A DNA stretch of 20,175 nt from an uncultured Oscillospiraceae bacterium (GTDB lineage Bacteria > Bacillota > Clostridia > Oscillospirales > Ruminococcaceae), in NCBI GenBank assembly GCA_910578755.1, contig CAJTSZ010000020.1, positions 1-20,175 of the forward strand, in the 5' to 3' direction. Made by a program: the position numbers and the translations under genes. Position 1 is the stretch's first letter, and each line of letters starts with the position of its first letter. Below the pieces are notes generated by a model, which made no database searches, had not been told where the DNA came from, and saw only the letters and a program-made list of their open reading frames with translations. Below are positions 7,035-15,337 of the stretch, one piece after another.

Positions 7035-8165
7035 ATGAAAATGAAGAGAATATTATCCTTCCTTTTGGCGTCTGCCATGGTATTTGCAATGGCAGGCTGC
7101 ACAACACAGGAAGCGCCAAAGGAAGAACCAACCAAAACGCCAACAGAGCAGGAGATTGCCTCCTCTGTCCTTCCGGAAAAATCAGAGGAAGAAAAAGAAA
7201 CCGCAGAACTGGAGGAAACCCTTGTTATTTACTCTACCCACCCGGAAGACCTGCTGGACGTAATTGCCAAAGCCTTTGAGGAAAAAACAGGTGTTAAAGT
7301 GGAAAGCATTAACCTGAAAGGGGAACTGGCCGACCGCGTAAGAAGCGAAAAAGAAAACCCACAGGCAGATATTATGTTCGGCGGCGACAGCGCCACCTAC
7401 ACCCTGCTGAAAAGCGAGGGCCTTTTTGCTCCAACCTCCCCAGAGTGGAAGGACCAGCTGAACCCAATGTACAAGGATGCAGAGGGATACTGGTACGGCA
7501 CCATTAAAACCCCTGTAATGCTGTTCTACAACTCCGAAATCCTTACCGCGGAAGAAGCGCCAAAGGATTGGGCCGACCTGACCAAAGAGGAATATAAGGA
7601 TAAAATCGTTGTCCGCGATTCCCTTTCCTCCTCCATGCGCTCCACTATCTGCAATTTAATCGATAATACAACCACAGCCCAAAGCGAAGAGGCTGCCTGG
7701 GAATACTTAAAAGCCCTGGACAGCAATATTAAAAATTACTACAACAGCGGCAGCATGATGTATTCCGCCCTTGGTAAAGGGGAAGCTGCCATTTCCTGGG
7801 CAGTTCTCAGCGACATTATCAGCAACAAGGAAAACAACCAAATGCCCTTTGAAATTATTGACGCCCAAAGCGGATCCGTTGTTTTAACCGACTGCATTGC
7901 GGCTATCAACAATGCGCCTCACCCCAATGCCGCCGCCGCTTTTGTAGAATTTGCCGGCAGCAGCGAGGTTCAGGCTATGGTTGCAAACCAGTTCAACCGT
8001 GTTCCAACCTTGGACGCCGCCCTTTCCAGCTGCCCGGAATGGATGCAGACAGAGTACAAGGCTATGGAAGTGAATTGGGACAATATCAGCGCAAACCAGT
8101 CCCAGTGGCTGGAACAATGGGAAACCAATGTAATTGACGCCAACAAAAACTTAGGCAAAGAATAG
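7035..8165 (+). CDS. ABC importer solute-binding lipoprotein (FbpA/AEP-type), 376 aa
   Basis: This is the extracytoplasmic substrate-binding component of the importer encoded next. The N-terminus has a Lys-rich start, a hydrophobic core and the lipobox MAGC, with lipidated Cys22 followed by an acidic Pro/Thr/Glu-rich linker (about 23-61). The mature part begins LVIYSTHPEDLLDVIAKAFE (63-82), typical of class II periplasmic binding proteins for iron(III), 2-aminoethylphosphonate, thiamine or similar. The segment EAAISWAVLSDI (250-261) is where ferric-binding FbpA carries its iron-ligand Tyr pair, and no Tyr pair is there. The only YY is earlier, at 235-236. I therefore do not assign iron. The ATG follows AAGGAGAAG (7020-7028). 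The hairpin just after the gene is usual for keeping binding-protein mRNA in excess of the membrane components. Confidence 0.82.
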   Translation: MKMKRILSFLLASAMVFAMAGCTTQEAPKEEPTKTPTEQEIASSVLPEKSEEEKETAELEETLVIYSTHPEDLLDVIAKAFEEKTGVKVESINLKGELADRVRSEKENPQADIMFGGDSATYTLLKSEGLFAPTSPEWKDQLNPMYKDAEGYWYGTIKTPVMLFYNSEILTAEEAPKDWADLTKEEYKDKIVVRDSLSSSMRSTICNLIDNTTTAQSEEAAWEYLKALDSNIKNYYNSGSMMYSALGKGEAAISWAVLSDIISNKENNQMPFEIIDAQSGSVVLTDCIAAINNAPHPNAAAAFVEFAGSSEVQAMVANQFNRVPTLDAALSSCPEWMQTEYKAMEVNWDNISANQSQWLEQWETNVIDANKNLGKE

Positions 8166-8177
8166 GTAAAGCATTAT

Positions 8178-8206
8178 AAACAGCGGGGAATTTTCCCCGC
8201 TGTTTT
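8178..8206 (+). terminator. Hairpin between binding-protein and ATPase genes
   Basis: AAACAGCGGGGAA (8178-8190) pairs perfectly with TTCCCCGCTGTTT (8193-8205) around two T's, ending in a short T run. It lies 13 bases after the binding-protein stop. It is probably a partial terminator or 3'-end stabiliser within the importer operon, because no clear new promoter is visible before 8305. Confidence 0.7.
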
Positions 8207-8304
8207 ACTGCATATTCCATTGGATTTTGAAGGGTAGGCGCTTTTGCTGGTGAAAGAAGTTTCATTGAAGCCCTGTTAAATAAGTTTAGGAAGGAGCAAA
8301 TGCT

Positions 8305-9294
8305 ATGGAAAACATTGTATTGCAGGGAATTTCCCATAACTATGGGGAAAACCAAGTGCTTCGGAATATTAACATACAAATTGCACAGGGGGAGTTTTTT
8401 ACCCTTCTGGGTCCCTCGGGCTGTGGGAAAACAACCCTGCTGCGCATCTTGGCAGGGTTTATCACCCCAAGCCAGGGGCAAATCCTCCTTGACGGCAAGG
8501 ATATTACCGCCCTTCCCCCGGAAAAGCGGGGCATGGGCGTTGTGTTTCAAAATTATGCACTGTTCCCTAATATGACAGTGGAGGAAAATATAGCCTACGG
8601 CTTAAAGGTACGGCGGGCCCCCAAGCAGGAAATTGCAGATAAATGCCGCCGCTACCTGGAGCTTACCGGGCTGGAGGAGTATAAAACCCGGAAAATAGAC
8701 CAACTTTCCGGTGGGCAGCAGCAAAGGGTAGCCATTGCCAGGGCGCTTATTGTGGAACCGGAAATGCTTTTGCTGGACGAGCCCCTTTCCAACCTGGATG
8801 TGGCTCTGCGCCTAAAGATGCGCCGGGAATTGCAGGAAATTCAGCGGAAAACAGGGATAACCACCCTCTTTATTACTCACGACCAGCAGGAGGCTTTGGG
8901 GATTTCCCACCGCATTGCCGTGATGAATAAAGGCGATGTCATGCAAATAGGCACGCCAGATGAAATTTATAATTTCCCTAAAAACGATTTTACTGCGAAA
9001 TTTGTAGGAGCCACCAACAAAATAACTGCCGGGGAGGCGGCACAGCTGGGTATGGCGGAAGAAGGGGAGCAGTATGTCCGCCCGGAACGGCTTTGCCTGA
9101 CGAAGGCCCCCAGCGGTATTCCGGTTACCGTGGAGGAGGTGCAGTTTGAAGGCCCCTTTTACCAGTACCGCGCCAAAGGCAGGGAGAATAGCTACCAGGT
9201 AATCTCCGTAAACCAGGGAACCGGCTGCCCTTTTCCTGTGGGCGCCAGGGCCTTTTTAAAGCACTTGGGGGGGAACAGCAATGAAACCATATAA
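8305..9294 (+). CDS. ABC importer ATP-binding protein (FbpC/PotA class), 329 aa
   Basis: This is the cytoplasmic ATPase energising uptake of the ligand held by the lipoprotein. Motifs: Walker A GPSGCGKTT (36-44), Q-loop Gln82 in VVFQNYALFPNM, signature QLSGGQQQRVAIARAL (133-148), Walker B LLLDEP (155-160) followed by LSNLD, and the switch His192 in ITHDQQEA. A C-terminal extension from about residue 245, with YVRPERL, corresponds to a short TOBE-like regulatory domain of the CUT1/MOI/FbpC type. The ATG at 8305 has AGGAAGGAG at 8288-8296. The 3' end overlaps the permease gene by 14 bases. It most resembles the families annotated as iron(III) or 2-aminoethylphosphonate transporters. The sequence alone does not decide. 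Confidence 0.87.
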   Translation: MENIVLQGISHNYGENQVLRNINIQIAQGEFFTLLGPSGCGKTTLLRILAGFITPSQGQILLDGKDITALPPEKRGMGVVFQNYALFPNMTVEENIAYGLKVRRAPKQEIADKCRRYLELTGLEEYKTRKIDQLSGGQQQRVAIARALIVEPEMLLLDEPLSNLDVALRLKMRRELQEIQRKTGITTLFITHDQQEALGISHRIAVMNKGDVMQIGTPDEIYNFPKNDFTAKFVGATNKITAGEAAQLGMAEEGEQYVRPERLCLTKAPSGIPVTVEEVQFEGPFYQYRAKGRENSYQVISVNQGTGCPFPVGARAFLKHLGGNSNETI

Positions 9295-10954
9295 ACAAAA
9301 GGTAGCCCTTTCCGTCTTTTATGGGGCGCTGTTTTTCCTTTTAGTTGGGTATATTTTGTACCCCATGGCAAACACCTTTTTGCAGGCCTTTTGGCAGGAG
9401 GGGCATTTTACCCTGAATGTGGCAAAGGAGTACTTAGCCAACCCCAACAACATCCAGGTAATAAAAAATACCTTTTGGGTGGGGGCGGGCTCCGTTGTTT
9501 TCTGCGGTATTTTGGGCGTTGCCCTGGCAATGTATATGGCATTTTCCAGCTTTAAGCTAAAAAAGCTGCTGCACATCCTGCTTCTTAGCCCAATGATGAT
9601 ACCAGGAGTCATTATTGTTATTGCCTTTGTGCAGCTTTACGGAGAAAGCGGTATTGTTACAAAGGGGCTGGAATTTTTGCTGGGCCTTCAGGAGCCCCTG
9701 TGGCAGTTCAGCGGCCTGCCGGGCATTTTATTTGTCATTACCTATACCCAGTACGTTTATTTTTACCTCAATGTTTCCGTTGCGTTAAAATATGTGGATT
9801 ATTCCGCGGCAGAAGCCGCCATGAGCCTGGGTGCGGGCCGGGTCCGGGTGTTTTGCACTGTAATTCTCCCCACCATACTGCCAGCGGTTATCACCTCTGC
9901 TATTATGACTTTTGCCTCTGGCATTGGTGCCTTTACCGCCCCAAACTTAATTGGCGGGGGGTACAAGGTGCTCAGTACCCAAATTGTCCGTTCCAAGGCC
10001 AATAACCGCATGGAGCTTGCCTCGGTGCAGGTGCTGTTTTTATTTGTAATGAGCGTTTTTGTTATGCTTTTGCTGCAATACTACAAAAGAAAGCATACCT
10101 ATGTGCGCCCGGCCCGCCCGTCACCCTTTCTTCCAAGGCAGGGCAGGCGTTCCTGGTTCCAGGTGCTTTGCGGCGCAGTAGTGCTGGTGCAGGTGCTGTT
10201 TATCTTAGTGCCCATTGCAGGGATTTTGTACCTCTCCTTTAATACAACCCACTCCATTATGACAGATATTTTCCCTATGGAATTTACCCTGGAAAACTAT
10301 ATTAAGGTGTTCCAAAGCGACAGGGTATTTCGGCCCTTGGTAAACAGCCTAAATATGTCCCTGCTGGCCATGGGGGCAGGACTGCTTTTAACGGTGCCGG
10401 TTTCCTACCTGGCCTACTGCGGAAAAAACCGTTGGAACGGGGCGGCAAAGGCCCTTATGGTGCTGCCCTGGTGCATGCCGGTGAGCGTGATTGCCATTAA
10501 CCTAATTAACGCCTTTAATGTGCGCAGCATTTTTGCTTTTGGCCACGCCCTCATTGGAGGGTACTACATTTTGCCCATTGGTTATACCATTACGGCGTTG
10601 CCTCTGCTGCTCAGCTCCAACGACGTGGCAATGGAAAGCCTGAACCCTGTTTTAGAAGAAGCCTCCAAAAGCCTGGGGGCCTCCCCTTGGTACGGAATAT
10701 TCCGTATTGTCTTGCCCAATGTGGCGCCGGGCATTGCCGCCGGCGGTATTTTAGTGTTTATACGCACCATAGGGGAATACACCATGTCCGCCCTGCTGTA
10801 CGGCGTATACAATAGGCCAATCTCTATTTCCATGGTTACCAATATGCAGGAGTTCCATATTGGCATTTCCTTGGCTTACGGCGTTTTTGTAATTGCCTTT
10901 AGTTACCTTGCCCTTGGGCTGGTGTTTCATCTGGATAAAAAACGGTTTATATAA
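9281..10954 (+). CDS. ABC importer permease, two fused membrane domains, 557 aa
   Basis: This membrane component of the importer has two binding-protein-dependent transport inner-membrane domains in one chain, as in FbpB. Each half has about six hydrophobic segments. Each also carries an EAA coupling loop contacting the ATPase: AEAAMSLGAGRVRVFCTVIL in the first half (about 183-202) and EEASKSLGASPWYGIFRIVL in the second (about 457-476). A charged cytoplasmic linker (YKRKHTYVRPARPSPFLPRQGRRS) joins the halves. The ATG lies inside the ATPase gene, with GGGGGGGAA before it, implying translational coupling. The fusion is normal for the FbpB/PhnUV-like group. The operon ends at the perfect palindrome at 10959-10980. 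Confidence 0.87.
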   Translation: MKPYKQKVALSVFYGALFFLLVGYILYPMANTFLQAFWQEGHFTLNVAKEYLANPNNIQVIKNTFWVGAGSVVFCGILGVALAMYMAFSSFKLKKLLHILLLSPMMIPGVIIVIAFVQLYGESGIVTKGLEFLLGLQEPLWQFSGLPGILFVITYTQYVYFYLNVSVALKYVDYSAAEAAMSLGAGRVRVFCTVILPTILPAVITSAIMTFASGIGAFTAPNLIGGGYKVLSTQIVRSKANNRMELASVQVLFLFVMSVFVMLLLQYYKRKHTYVRPARPSPFLPRQGRRSWFQVLCGAVVLVQVLFILVPIAGILYLSFNTTHSIMTDIFPMEFTLENYIKVFQSDRVFRPLVNSLNMSLLAMGAGLLLTVPVSYLAYCGKNRWNGAAKALMVLPWCMPVSVIAINLINAFNVRSIFAFGHALIGGYYILPIGYTITALPLLLSSNDVAMESLNPVLEEASKSLGASPWYGIFRIVLPNVAPGIAAGGILVFIRTIGEYTMSALLYGVYNRPISISMVTNMQEFHIGISLAYGVFVIAFSYLALGLVFHLDKKRFI

Positions 10955-10958
10955 AAGC

Positions 10959-10985
10959 CAGGGCCGCAGCTGCGGCCCTGTTCTT
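10959..10985. terminator. Bidirectional terminator between convergent genes
   Basis: CAGGGCCGCAGCTGCGGCCCTG is a perfect 22-base palindrome (11-bp arms), followed on the plus strand by TTCTTTCT. It separates the importer operon from the convergent minus-strand gene, whose stop is at 10987-10989, and can serve both. Confidence 0.75.
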
Positions 10986-10986
10986 T

Positions 10987-11535
10987 CTATTCCAAAGGGA
11001 TAAGAAAAATGGGTACCATAAAGAAATAGGAGATTACAATGAATTTTCCGTCTTCGCTAATGTAAATACTTCGGTCCTCCGGGCGTTCCATGGAAACAGC
11101 ACCGGTGTATTCCTCCACATCACAGGGAAGGAGAAAGGGGCCAAAGCGCTCGTACAGCTTCACGTTGCCGCGCCCCATCAGGTTTTTTTCATATTCTGCC
11201 ACAAAGGTACGGCGGGTTTGGGGCTCTGTCTGCTGAATATAACCGGGCAGCCTGCCAACAATGGCCAGGCAAAACAGCAGTACCGGCGCGGCAAACAGCA
11301 CTGCCAAGATTATGGCCGTGGCAGCCAGGGTCCTTTTTCCAGTGTTTTTTTCCTTGGCCCATCGCCACAGGGCTACAAAAAAGTAAATGCCTGCCGCAAG
11401 CGCGTCCCAAACAAGGATGTTAAGGCCCATTACCATAAATTTAATGTCGCAAAAATACAACAGGGTAAGGGCGCAAAGAACTGCCAGCAAAATAAACCAG
11501 GGGTGTTTCCAAATTTCCTTCGTCATTGCTTTCAA
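10987..11535 (-). CDS. Small membrane protein of unknown function, 182 aa
   Basis: I do not recognise this protein. It has three clear hydrophobic segments (about residues 13-30, 33-57 and 69-92). A soluble region of about 70 residues follows, containing QQTEPQTRRTFVAEYEKN and the segment DRSIYISEDGKFIVISYFF, with a hydrophobic C-terminus (about 165-182). It is probably an integral membrane protein with an extracytoplasmic or cytoplasmic domain between the third and last segments. Codon use resembles the neighbours. The start is uncertain. TTG at 11535 is only about four bases from GGAGG, while the ATG three codons later (11526) is about 13 away. Both give nearly the same protein. It lies downstream of the minus-strand SMI1/KNR4-like gene, with a hairpin in between, so co-transcription is unproven. 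Confidence 0.65.
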   Translation of the reverse strand: MKAMTKEIWKHPWFILLAVLCALTLLYFCDIKFMVMGLNILVWDALAAGIYFFVALWRWAKEKNTGKRTLAATAIILAVLFAAPVLLFCLAIVGRLPGYIQQTEPQTRRTFVAEYEKNLMGRGNVKLYERFGPFLLPCDVEEYTGAVSMERPEDRSIYISEDGKFIVISYFFMVPIFLIPLE

Positions 11536-11560
11536 CTCTCCTCCAAAGTATACTAGGCGT

Positions 11561-11583
11561 CCGCCAAGGTTTGGCCTTGGCGG
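11561..11583 (-). terminator. Hairpin after minus-strand SUKH-like gene
   Basis: CCGCCAAGG (11561-11569) pairs perfectly with CCTTGGCGG (11575-11583) around a 5-base loop, 26 bases past the stop of the 11609-12757 gene. It lacks a T-tract in the minus direction, so termination may be partial. Confidence 0.5.
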
Positions 11584-11608
11584 CTGGAAGTTTAGTGATA
11601 ATGTTATT

Positions 11609-12757
11609 TTAATAATTTCCAGTCTGCAAATATAAATTTAAGGCTGTTGCCAATTCTCCATTGGTGGACTTAGGCTTTTTCTTTAATGCCTTGGTCAGCA
11701 CTTCTACAAAAGCGGTGCCGCTACATAGGGGAAAAACCGGTTTTCTGTCCCCGTAAGGTAGGAAAAGCAGTTCCTCGTTTTCTTCAGGCTGCAGGGGTGT
11801 GTACATGAAGCAATCATCAGCCAAGCATATCTCTGCCTTGGGTTCTTTAGTGTAGAGCATATACTGGGTCAGGTCATCCCTTTCGCTTTTATCCTTCGCC
11901 TTAATGAATAGTCTAACTTCCTCTATTAAAAATTCTAAACTGTCCATGTCCAAAAAGATGTGTTCCGCCTCGCTGCGGTTAATTGCGGTGAGGGATAGTT
12001 CCCCCTCTCCGGTAGCGCCAACAAAAAAGGCGTTTTTTTCACAGTCATAGCAGCAAAACACTTTCCCACTGTTAGATTTGTATTTTTTAATGGTGGAATA
12101 GTCCATCCCATACCGTTTCAAAACAGATTTGCTTGCAACCCAGTCCTCTTTTTTAAGGTCATAATATTCTTGGCATCGCCAGCCCATTGCTTCCAGTTCA
12201 TGCTCCGCAGTTTGGTAATCTACACAAGCCAATGCCTCAATTAAAACATTAAGCAAAAAGTCGGACAGGGTTTCGTTTTCCAACTTCCACACAGAAAAAT
12301 CGTCCCCATCCTTGTGCCAATATACTGGTGGGTCGTCCTTTTCCATATCCTCCATACAAATACCAAACACCCCCGTTCCATTTGCATAATCACTGCCAAT
12401 TACAAAGTAGTTCACTATCTTTTCCTGCCATTGTTCTGTGGGAAGTTGGGACAGTTCATACAAGGCACGTTCCTGTTTGCTAGGGCGTTTTGACCAGCGG
12501 CCCTTGTGGCCATCAATTATTTCTAAAAGTTCGTCATAATAAGTGTGGGGCAACCGCAGAATATTTCTGCGTTCCATTTTTCCTACCCAAAGGTTGGAAG
12601 TTGCCAAAAGGGGACAATCCGCCATCAGTTCCATAAATTCCGTGTAGGTTTTGGGCAGGGGATTATTCTGCTTCAATTTTTCAAGCCATTCCCCACTGGC
12701 AGGCTGGTTATAGCCCAATATCTTCAACATTTCAACAGCAGAAAGGTTGTATTGCAT
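11609..12757 (-). CDS. SMI1/KNR4 (SUKH)-like protein, 382 aa, possible immunity protein
   Basis: The first part contains LPKTYTEFMELMADCPLL (about 35-52), the pattern seen after the first helix in SMI1/KNR4 (SUKH) proteins. It is followed by FVIGSDYANGTGVFGICMED and PPVYWHKDGDDFSVWKLENE, then a helix LSDFLLNVLIEAL, matching the order of a SUKH fold that ends with an aspartate/acid-rich strand and a closing helix. The remaining C-terminal half is longer than a single SUKH domain; its segment GRSEAEHIF-like (AINRSEAEHIFLDMDSLEFL) and the rest are not recognised. SUKH proteins are mainly immunity proteins of polymorphic toxin systems, although no toxin is nearby. I chose the ATG at 12757 because GGGGGAACG precedes it; an in-frame upstream start would add 16 residues without support. 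The assignment is a fold-level judgement. Confidence 0.55.
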   Translation of the reverse strand: MQYNLSAVEMLKILGYNQPASGEWLEKLKQNNPLPKTYTEFMELMADCPLLATSNLWVGKMERRNILRLPHTYYDELLEIIDGHKGRWSKRPSKQERALYELSQLPTEQWQEKIVNYFVIGSDYANGTGVFGICMEDMEKDDPPVYWHKDGDDFSVWKLENETLSDFLLNVLIEALACVDYQTAEHELEAMGWRCQEYYDLKKEDWVASKSVLKRYGMDYSTIKKYKSNSGKVFCCYDCEKNAFFVGATGEGELSLTAINRSEAEHIFLDMDSLEFLIEEVRLFIKAKDKSERDDLTQYMLYTKEPKAEICLADDCFMYTPLQPEENEELLFLPYGDRKPVFPLCSGTAFVEVLTKALKKKPKSTNGELATALNLYLQTGNY

Positions 12758-12912
12758 CGTTCCCCCAATGTTGCATTGATCATTTCCCACAGCCAATCCC
12801 TCCATAATCCTCGTACCATCCTGTCTAAACTTTTACCCAAAGAATAGCACATCTCACTGCCAAAAACAATCCTTATGCTGTGTCTGTTCCGCCTGTCAAT
12901 ATAGAACAAGAA

Positions 12913-12941
12913 TTGCTTTGGGTGGGAACATATGTTATACT
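12913..12941 (+). promoter_or_regulatory. Promoter of the plus-strand SUKH gene
   Basis: TTGCTT (12913-12918) and TATACT (12936-12941) are 17 bp apart, with TGT before the -10 forming an extended -10 element. It is 43 bases upstream of the ATG. It lies in the 227-bp divergent region shared with the minus-strand SUKH-like gene, whose own promoter I could not place. Confidence 0.65.
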
Positions 12942-12984
12942 TTGAACCAATCAACCAACAAATGGGCTTAAAGGAGGAAGTTAT

Positions 12985-13518
12985 ATGCCAGTTTATGAAC
13001 CAAAAAACTATGAAGAAGTAATAAAGCGGATTCAAGGGAAAATATCTGCCCTTCATATTACAATGGGCCCATGCCTTACGGAAGAAAAAATAGTATCCTT
13101 TGAGGAAAGCCATAGCATCCAGCTGCCCCAGGCGTACCGCATGTTTTTAAAACGTGTTGGGAATGGCTGTAATATGATGGATGACTGTCAGCTGAACGAC
13201 TTGGAAAGCTGCCCATGCCAGGAATTGTCCAAGCCGTTTCTGCTTGAAAAATTTTGGATTTGGGAAGATGACGAGAGAAATGCAGATGTCATTAAAGCCG
13301 ATATGCAAAATAAGGTATACCGGGGAAATATGGAATTGATCAATTTAGGGTGCGGCATCAGTTATAACCTAATTATAACAGGAAAATGCCAAGGAGAAGT
13401 TTGGAATTTTACAGACATAGGCGTCCAGCCCTGCTGTGAACGGCAGGACTTTTTAGGGTGGTTTGAACTGTGGCTGGATAATCAGGATGAAACAGACTAC
13501 TTTAAGGATTTTGTGTAG
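12985..13518 (+). CDS. SMI1/KNR4 (SUKH-1) family protein, 177 aa, possible immunity protein
   Basis: This is a typical single-domain SUKH protein. LTEEKIVSFEESHSIQLPQA (residues 32-51) followed by YRMFLKRVGNG is the classic N-terminal helix-Leu-Pro-x-x-aromatic motif. MELINLGCGISYNLIITGKCQGEVWNF gives the central strands with the conserved G-G turn and the W/D positions, and FLGWFELWLD is the closing helix. It is cytoplasmic, with no signal peptide. SUKH proteins usually neutralise contact-dependent or secreted nuclease toxins, often as orphan immunity genes in arrays. Here no toxin is encoded within several kilobases. AAGGAGGAAG (12971-12980) precedes the ATG at 12985. The divergent arrangement with a second SUKH-like gene suggests an immunity pair or remnant locus. 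Confidence 0.82.
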   Translation: MPVYEPKNYEEVIKRIQGKISALHITMGPCLTEEKIVSFEESHSIQLPQAYRMFLKRVGNGCNMMDDCQLNDLESCPCQELSKPFLLEKFWIWEDDERNADVIKADMQNKVYRGNMELINLGCGISYNLIITGKCQGEVWNFTDIGVQPCCERQDFLGWFELWLDNQDETDYFKDFV

Positions 13519-13542
13519 GATGAAACAACCGCTTCCAATTTA

Positions 13543-13571
13543 CCTCCTAAACCACATTATTTATGTGGAGG
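13543..13571. other. Hairpin upstream of bceR
   Basis: CCACAT (13552-13557) pairs with ATGTGG (13563-13568), and CCTCC (13543-13547) can alternatively pair with GGAGG (13567-13571). It is either a weak terminator for the SUKH gene or a leader structure of bceRS. It does not match the BceR-like operator consensus. Confidence 0.4.
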
Positions 13572-13649
13572 ATTAACGAGGGCAATAAAATTTTAGCCCC
13601 AAAACCGTCTTAACCCTTGTCAAGCAATGGAAAGGGTGGTAAAAGCAAT

Positions 13650-14318
13650 ATGCAAAAAATTATGATAATTGAGGATGACCCAGCCATTCGGGAAGAGCTG
13701 GCGCTGATACTGGAAAATGAAGGATACACCCCTTTGGTAATTACAGAGTTTACAGATGTACCAAGCCAGGCAGTACAGGAGCGCCCAAACCTTATCCTTT
13801 TGGACATTGGCCTTCCAGGGAAAGACGGCTTCTCCCTGTGCGCCGCGCTAGGGAAAGCGGTTCCTGCGCCGGTGATTTTTGTTACCAGCCGGGATGCTGG
13901 TATGGATGAGGTGCGGGCGCTGAGCTTGGGCGGGGACGACTACATCACCAAGCCCTACAGCATCCCTGTCCTGCTGGCCCGTATTAAGGCCGTTCTGCGC
14001 CGGAGTTTTGGCGAGCCGGAACCGTCGGATGTTTTGGATGCCGTTGGCCTGCGCCTGAGCCTGACAAAAGGAGTTGTTTCGGCCAATGGAAAAGCTGTGG
14101 AACTGACCCGGAACGAACTGCAAATTTTAGCCTGTTTAATGGTCCATGCAGGGCAAATTGTTTCCCGGGCCGATTTGATTGATACACTATGGGACAATCA
14201 AATTTATATCGACGACAACACCCTCAGCGTAAATATGACCCGGCTGCGGGGGAAATTAGCGGAAATTGGACTGCCTGACGCCATTAAAACCCGGCGAGGG
14301 ATGGGGTACCAGCTATGA
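13650..14318 (+). CDS. bceR: Bce-type response regulator, 222 aa
   Basis: This is an OmpR/PhoB-family regulator that should activate bceAB. The receiver domain shows the acidic pocket IIEDD (6-10), phospho-acceptor Asp52 in LLLDIGLPGKDG, a switch Thr/Ser at 79-80 and Lys101 in DYITKPY. A C-terminal winged-helix domain ends DAIKTRRGMGYQL. I chose the ATG at 13650, the usual N-terminus before the first beta strand; GGAAAGGGTGGT (13629-13640) is the ribosome binding site. The upstream in-frame start would add 11 unrelated residues. Its stop overlaps the kinase start by 4 bases. It is assigned to the Bce subgroup because of the neighbouring kinase and FtsX-type transporter and the operator at 15558. 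The gene symbol denotes the family, not proven bacitracin specificity. Confidence 0.87.
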   Translation: MQKIMIIEDDPAIREELALILENEGYTPLVITEFTDVPSQAVQERPNLILLDIGLPGKDGFSLCAALGKAVPAPVIFVTSRDAGMDEVRALSLGGDDYITKPYSIPVLLARIKAVLRRSFGEPEPSDVLDAVGLRLSLTKGVVSANGKAVELTRNELQILACLMVHAGQIVSRADLIDTLWDNQIYIDDNTLSVNMTRLRGKLAEIGLPDAIKTRRGMGYQL

Positions 14319-15337
14319 CGTTTTGGGAATTTTTATCGGACCGGCTGGGCAGGCTCCTCCTTTTGCTGCTCTGTACCGGGCTGGCGGCATTGTTTCTTTT
14401 TGCTACGGGAACGCAATCGGGAATTCTTGCGGTGCTGCTGCTATTTTTGAGCATGAATGTATTGGATTTTTTCCAGCAGCGCTCCCGACTGTTGGAATTG
14501 AAAACTATTTTGGATGGCCTCGACCAAAAATACCTGTTTACCGAGTGTGCCTCGCCCCCTAAAAACCTCTATGAACGGCAGCTGTTTGATTTGACCCGCA
14601 GGGCAGGCCGGGCCATGACGGGGGCGGTGTCTAACGCCCAGGCCGCCCAGCGGGAGTACCGGGAGTATGTGGAGCAGTGGGTACATGAGATTAAAGCCCC
14701 CATCACTGCCGCCCGGCTTATTTGCCGGGATTTGGACGGGGAAACCCGCCGGAAACTAACTGCGGAACTGGCGCAAATTGAGGCAAACATAGAACGGGCC
14801 TTATTCTACGCCCGTGCGGAAAACCCGGAGCAGGACTGCCTGCTTCGGCAAGTAAATCTGGAAAAAATTGCTGTACAAGCCGTTGAAAACCATCGTTCCC
14901 TGCTGATTCAAAGCGGCATTCAGGTACAAACAGAGGGGCTGGGCCGTACTGTTTATACCGATGAAAAATGGGCGGTGTTCATCCTGGGCCAGCTGCTGCA
15001 AAACGCTGCCCGCTACCGGGGAGAAGCCCCGGTTATTACAATTTCAGCCCGGCCCCTGGGGAAGCAGGTACAGCTTACTGTTACGGACAATGGCATTGGT
15101 ATTCCTGCCCATGAACTGCCTCGGGTGTTTGAACGGGGCTTTACCGGCAGCAACGGGCGGAAGCGGGGCGGCCGGGGCCCGGCTGGCGGTTCCACCGGCA
15201 TGGGCCTGTACCTGTGCAGAAAGCTATCCGGTTTTTTGGAGCTGGGGCTGGAGGTTGCTTCCGAGGAAGGAAAAGGGACCACCGTAACCCTCACCTTCCC
15301 CGCAAGAGAGGAACTGCCATCACTGAAAAAAGGGTAG
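14315..15337 (+). CDS. bceS: Bce-type intramembrane-sensing histidine kinase, 340 aa
   Basis: Two transmembrane segments (about residues 12-30 and 35-51) are separated by only a few residues, so there is no extracellular sensor domain. This is the defining layout of BceS-like kinases, which sense through their cognate transporter. The DHp domain has the H-box QWVHEIKAPITAARLI with phospho-acceptor His124 (the WVHxIKxP pattern typical of the group). The catalytic domain has the N-box QLLQNAARY, G1 TVTDNGIGIP and G2 STGMGLYLCRKL. The ATGA overlap with bceR couples translation. The 311-bp gap after it separates the regulatory genes from the transporter genes, as in many Clostridia and Bacillus modules. 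Confidence 0.88.
   Translation: MTFWEFLSDRLGRLLLLLLCTGLAALFLFATGTQSGILAVLLLFLSMNVLDFFQQRSRLLELKTILDGLDQKYLFTECASPPKNLYERQLFDLTRRAGRAMTGAVSNAQAAQREYREYVEQWVHEIKAPITAARLICRDLDGETRRKLTAELAQIEANIERALFYARAENPEQDCLLRQVNLEKIAVQAVENHRSLLIQSGIQVQTEGLGRTVYTDEKWAVFILGQLLQNAARYRGEAPVITISARPLGKQVQLTVTDNGIGIPAHELPRVFERGFTGSNGRKRGGRGPAGGSTGMGLYLCRKLSGFLELGLEVASEEGKGTTVTLTFPAREELPSLKKG

Noticed and set aside
7035..8165. Calling the importer an iron(III) transporter (fbpABC)
   Set aside because: The diagnostic ferric-ligand tyrosine pair is not at its expected position, and no iron-related genes or operators are visible, so only the family is given.
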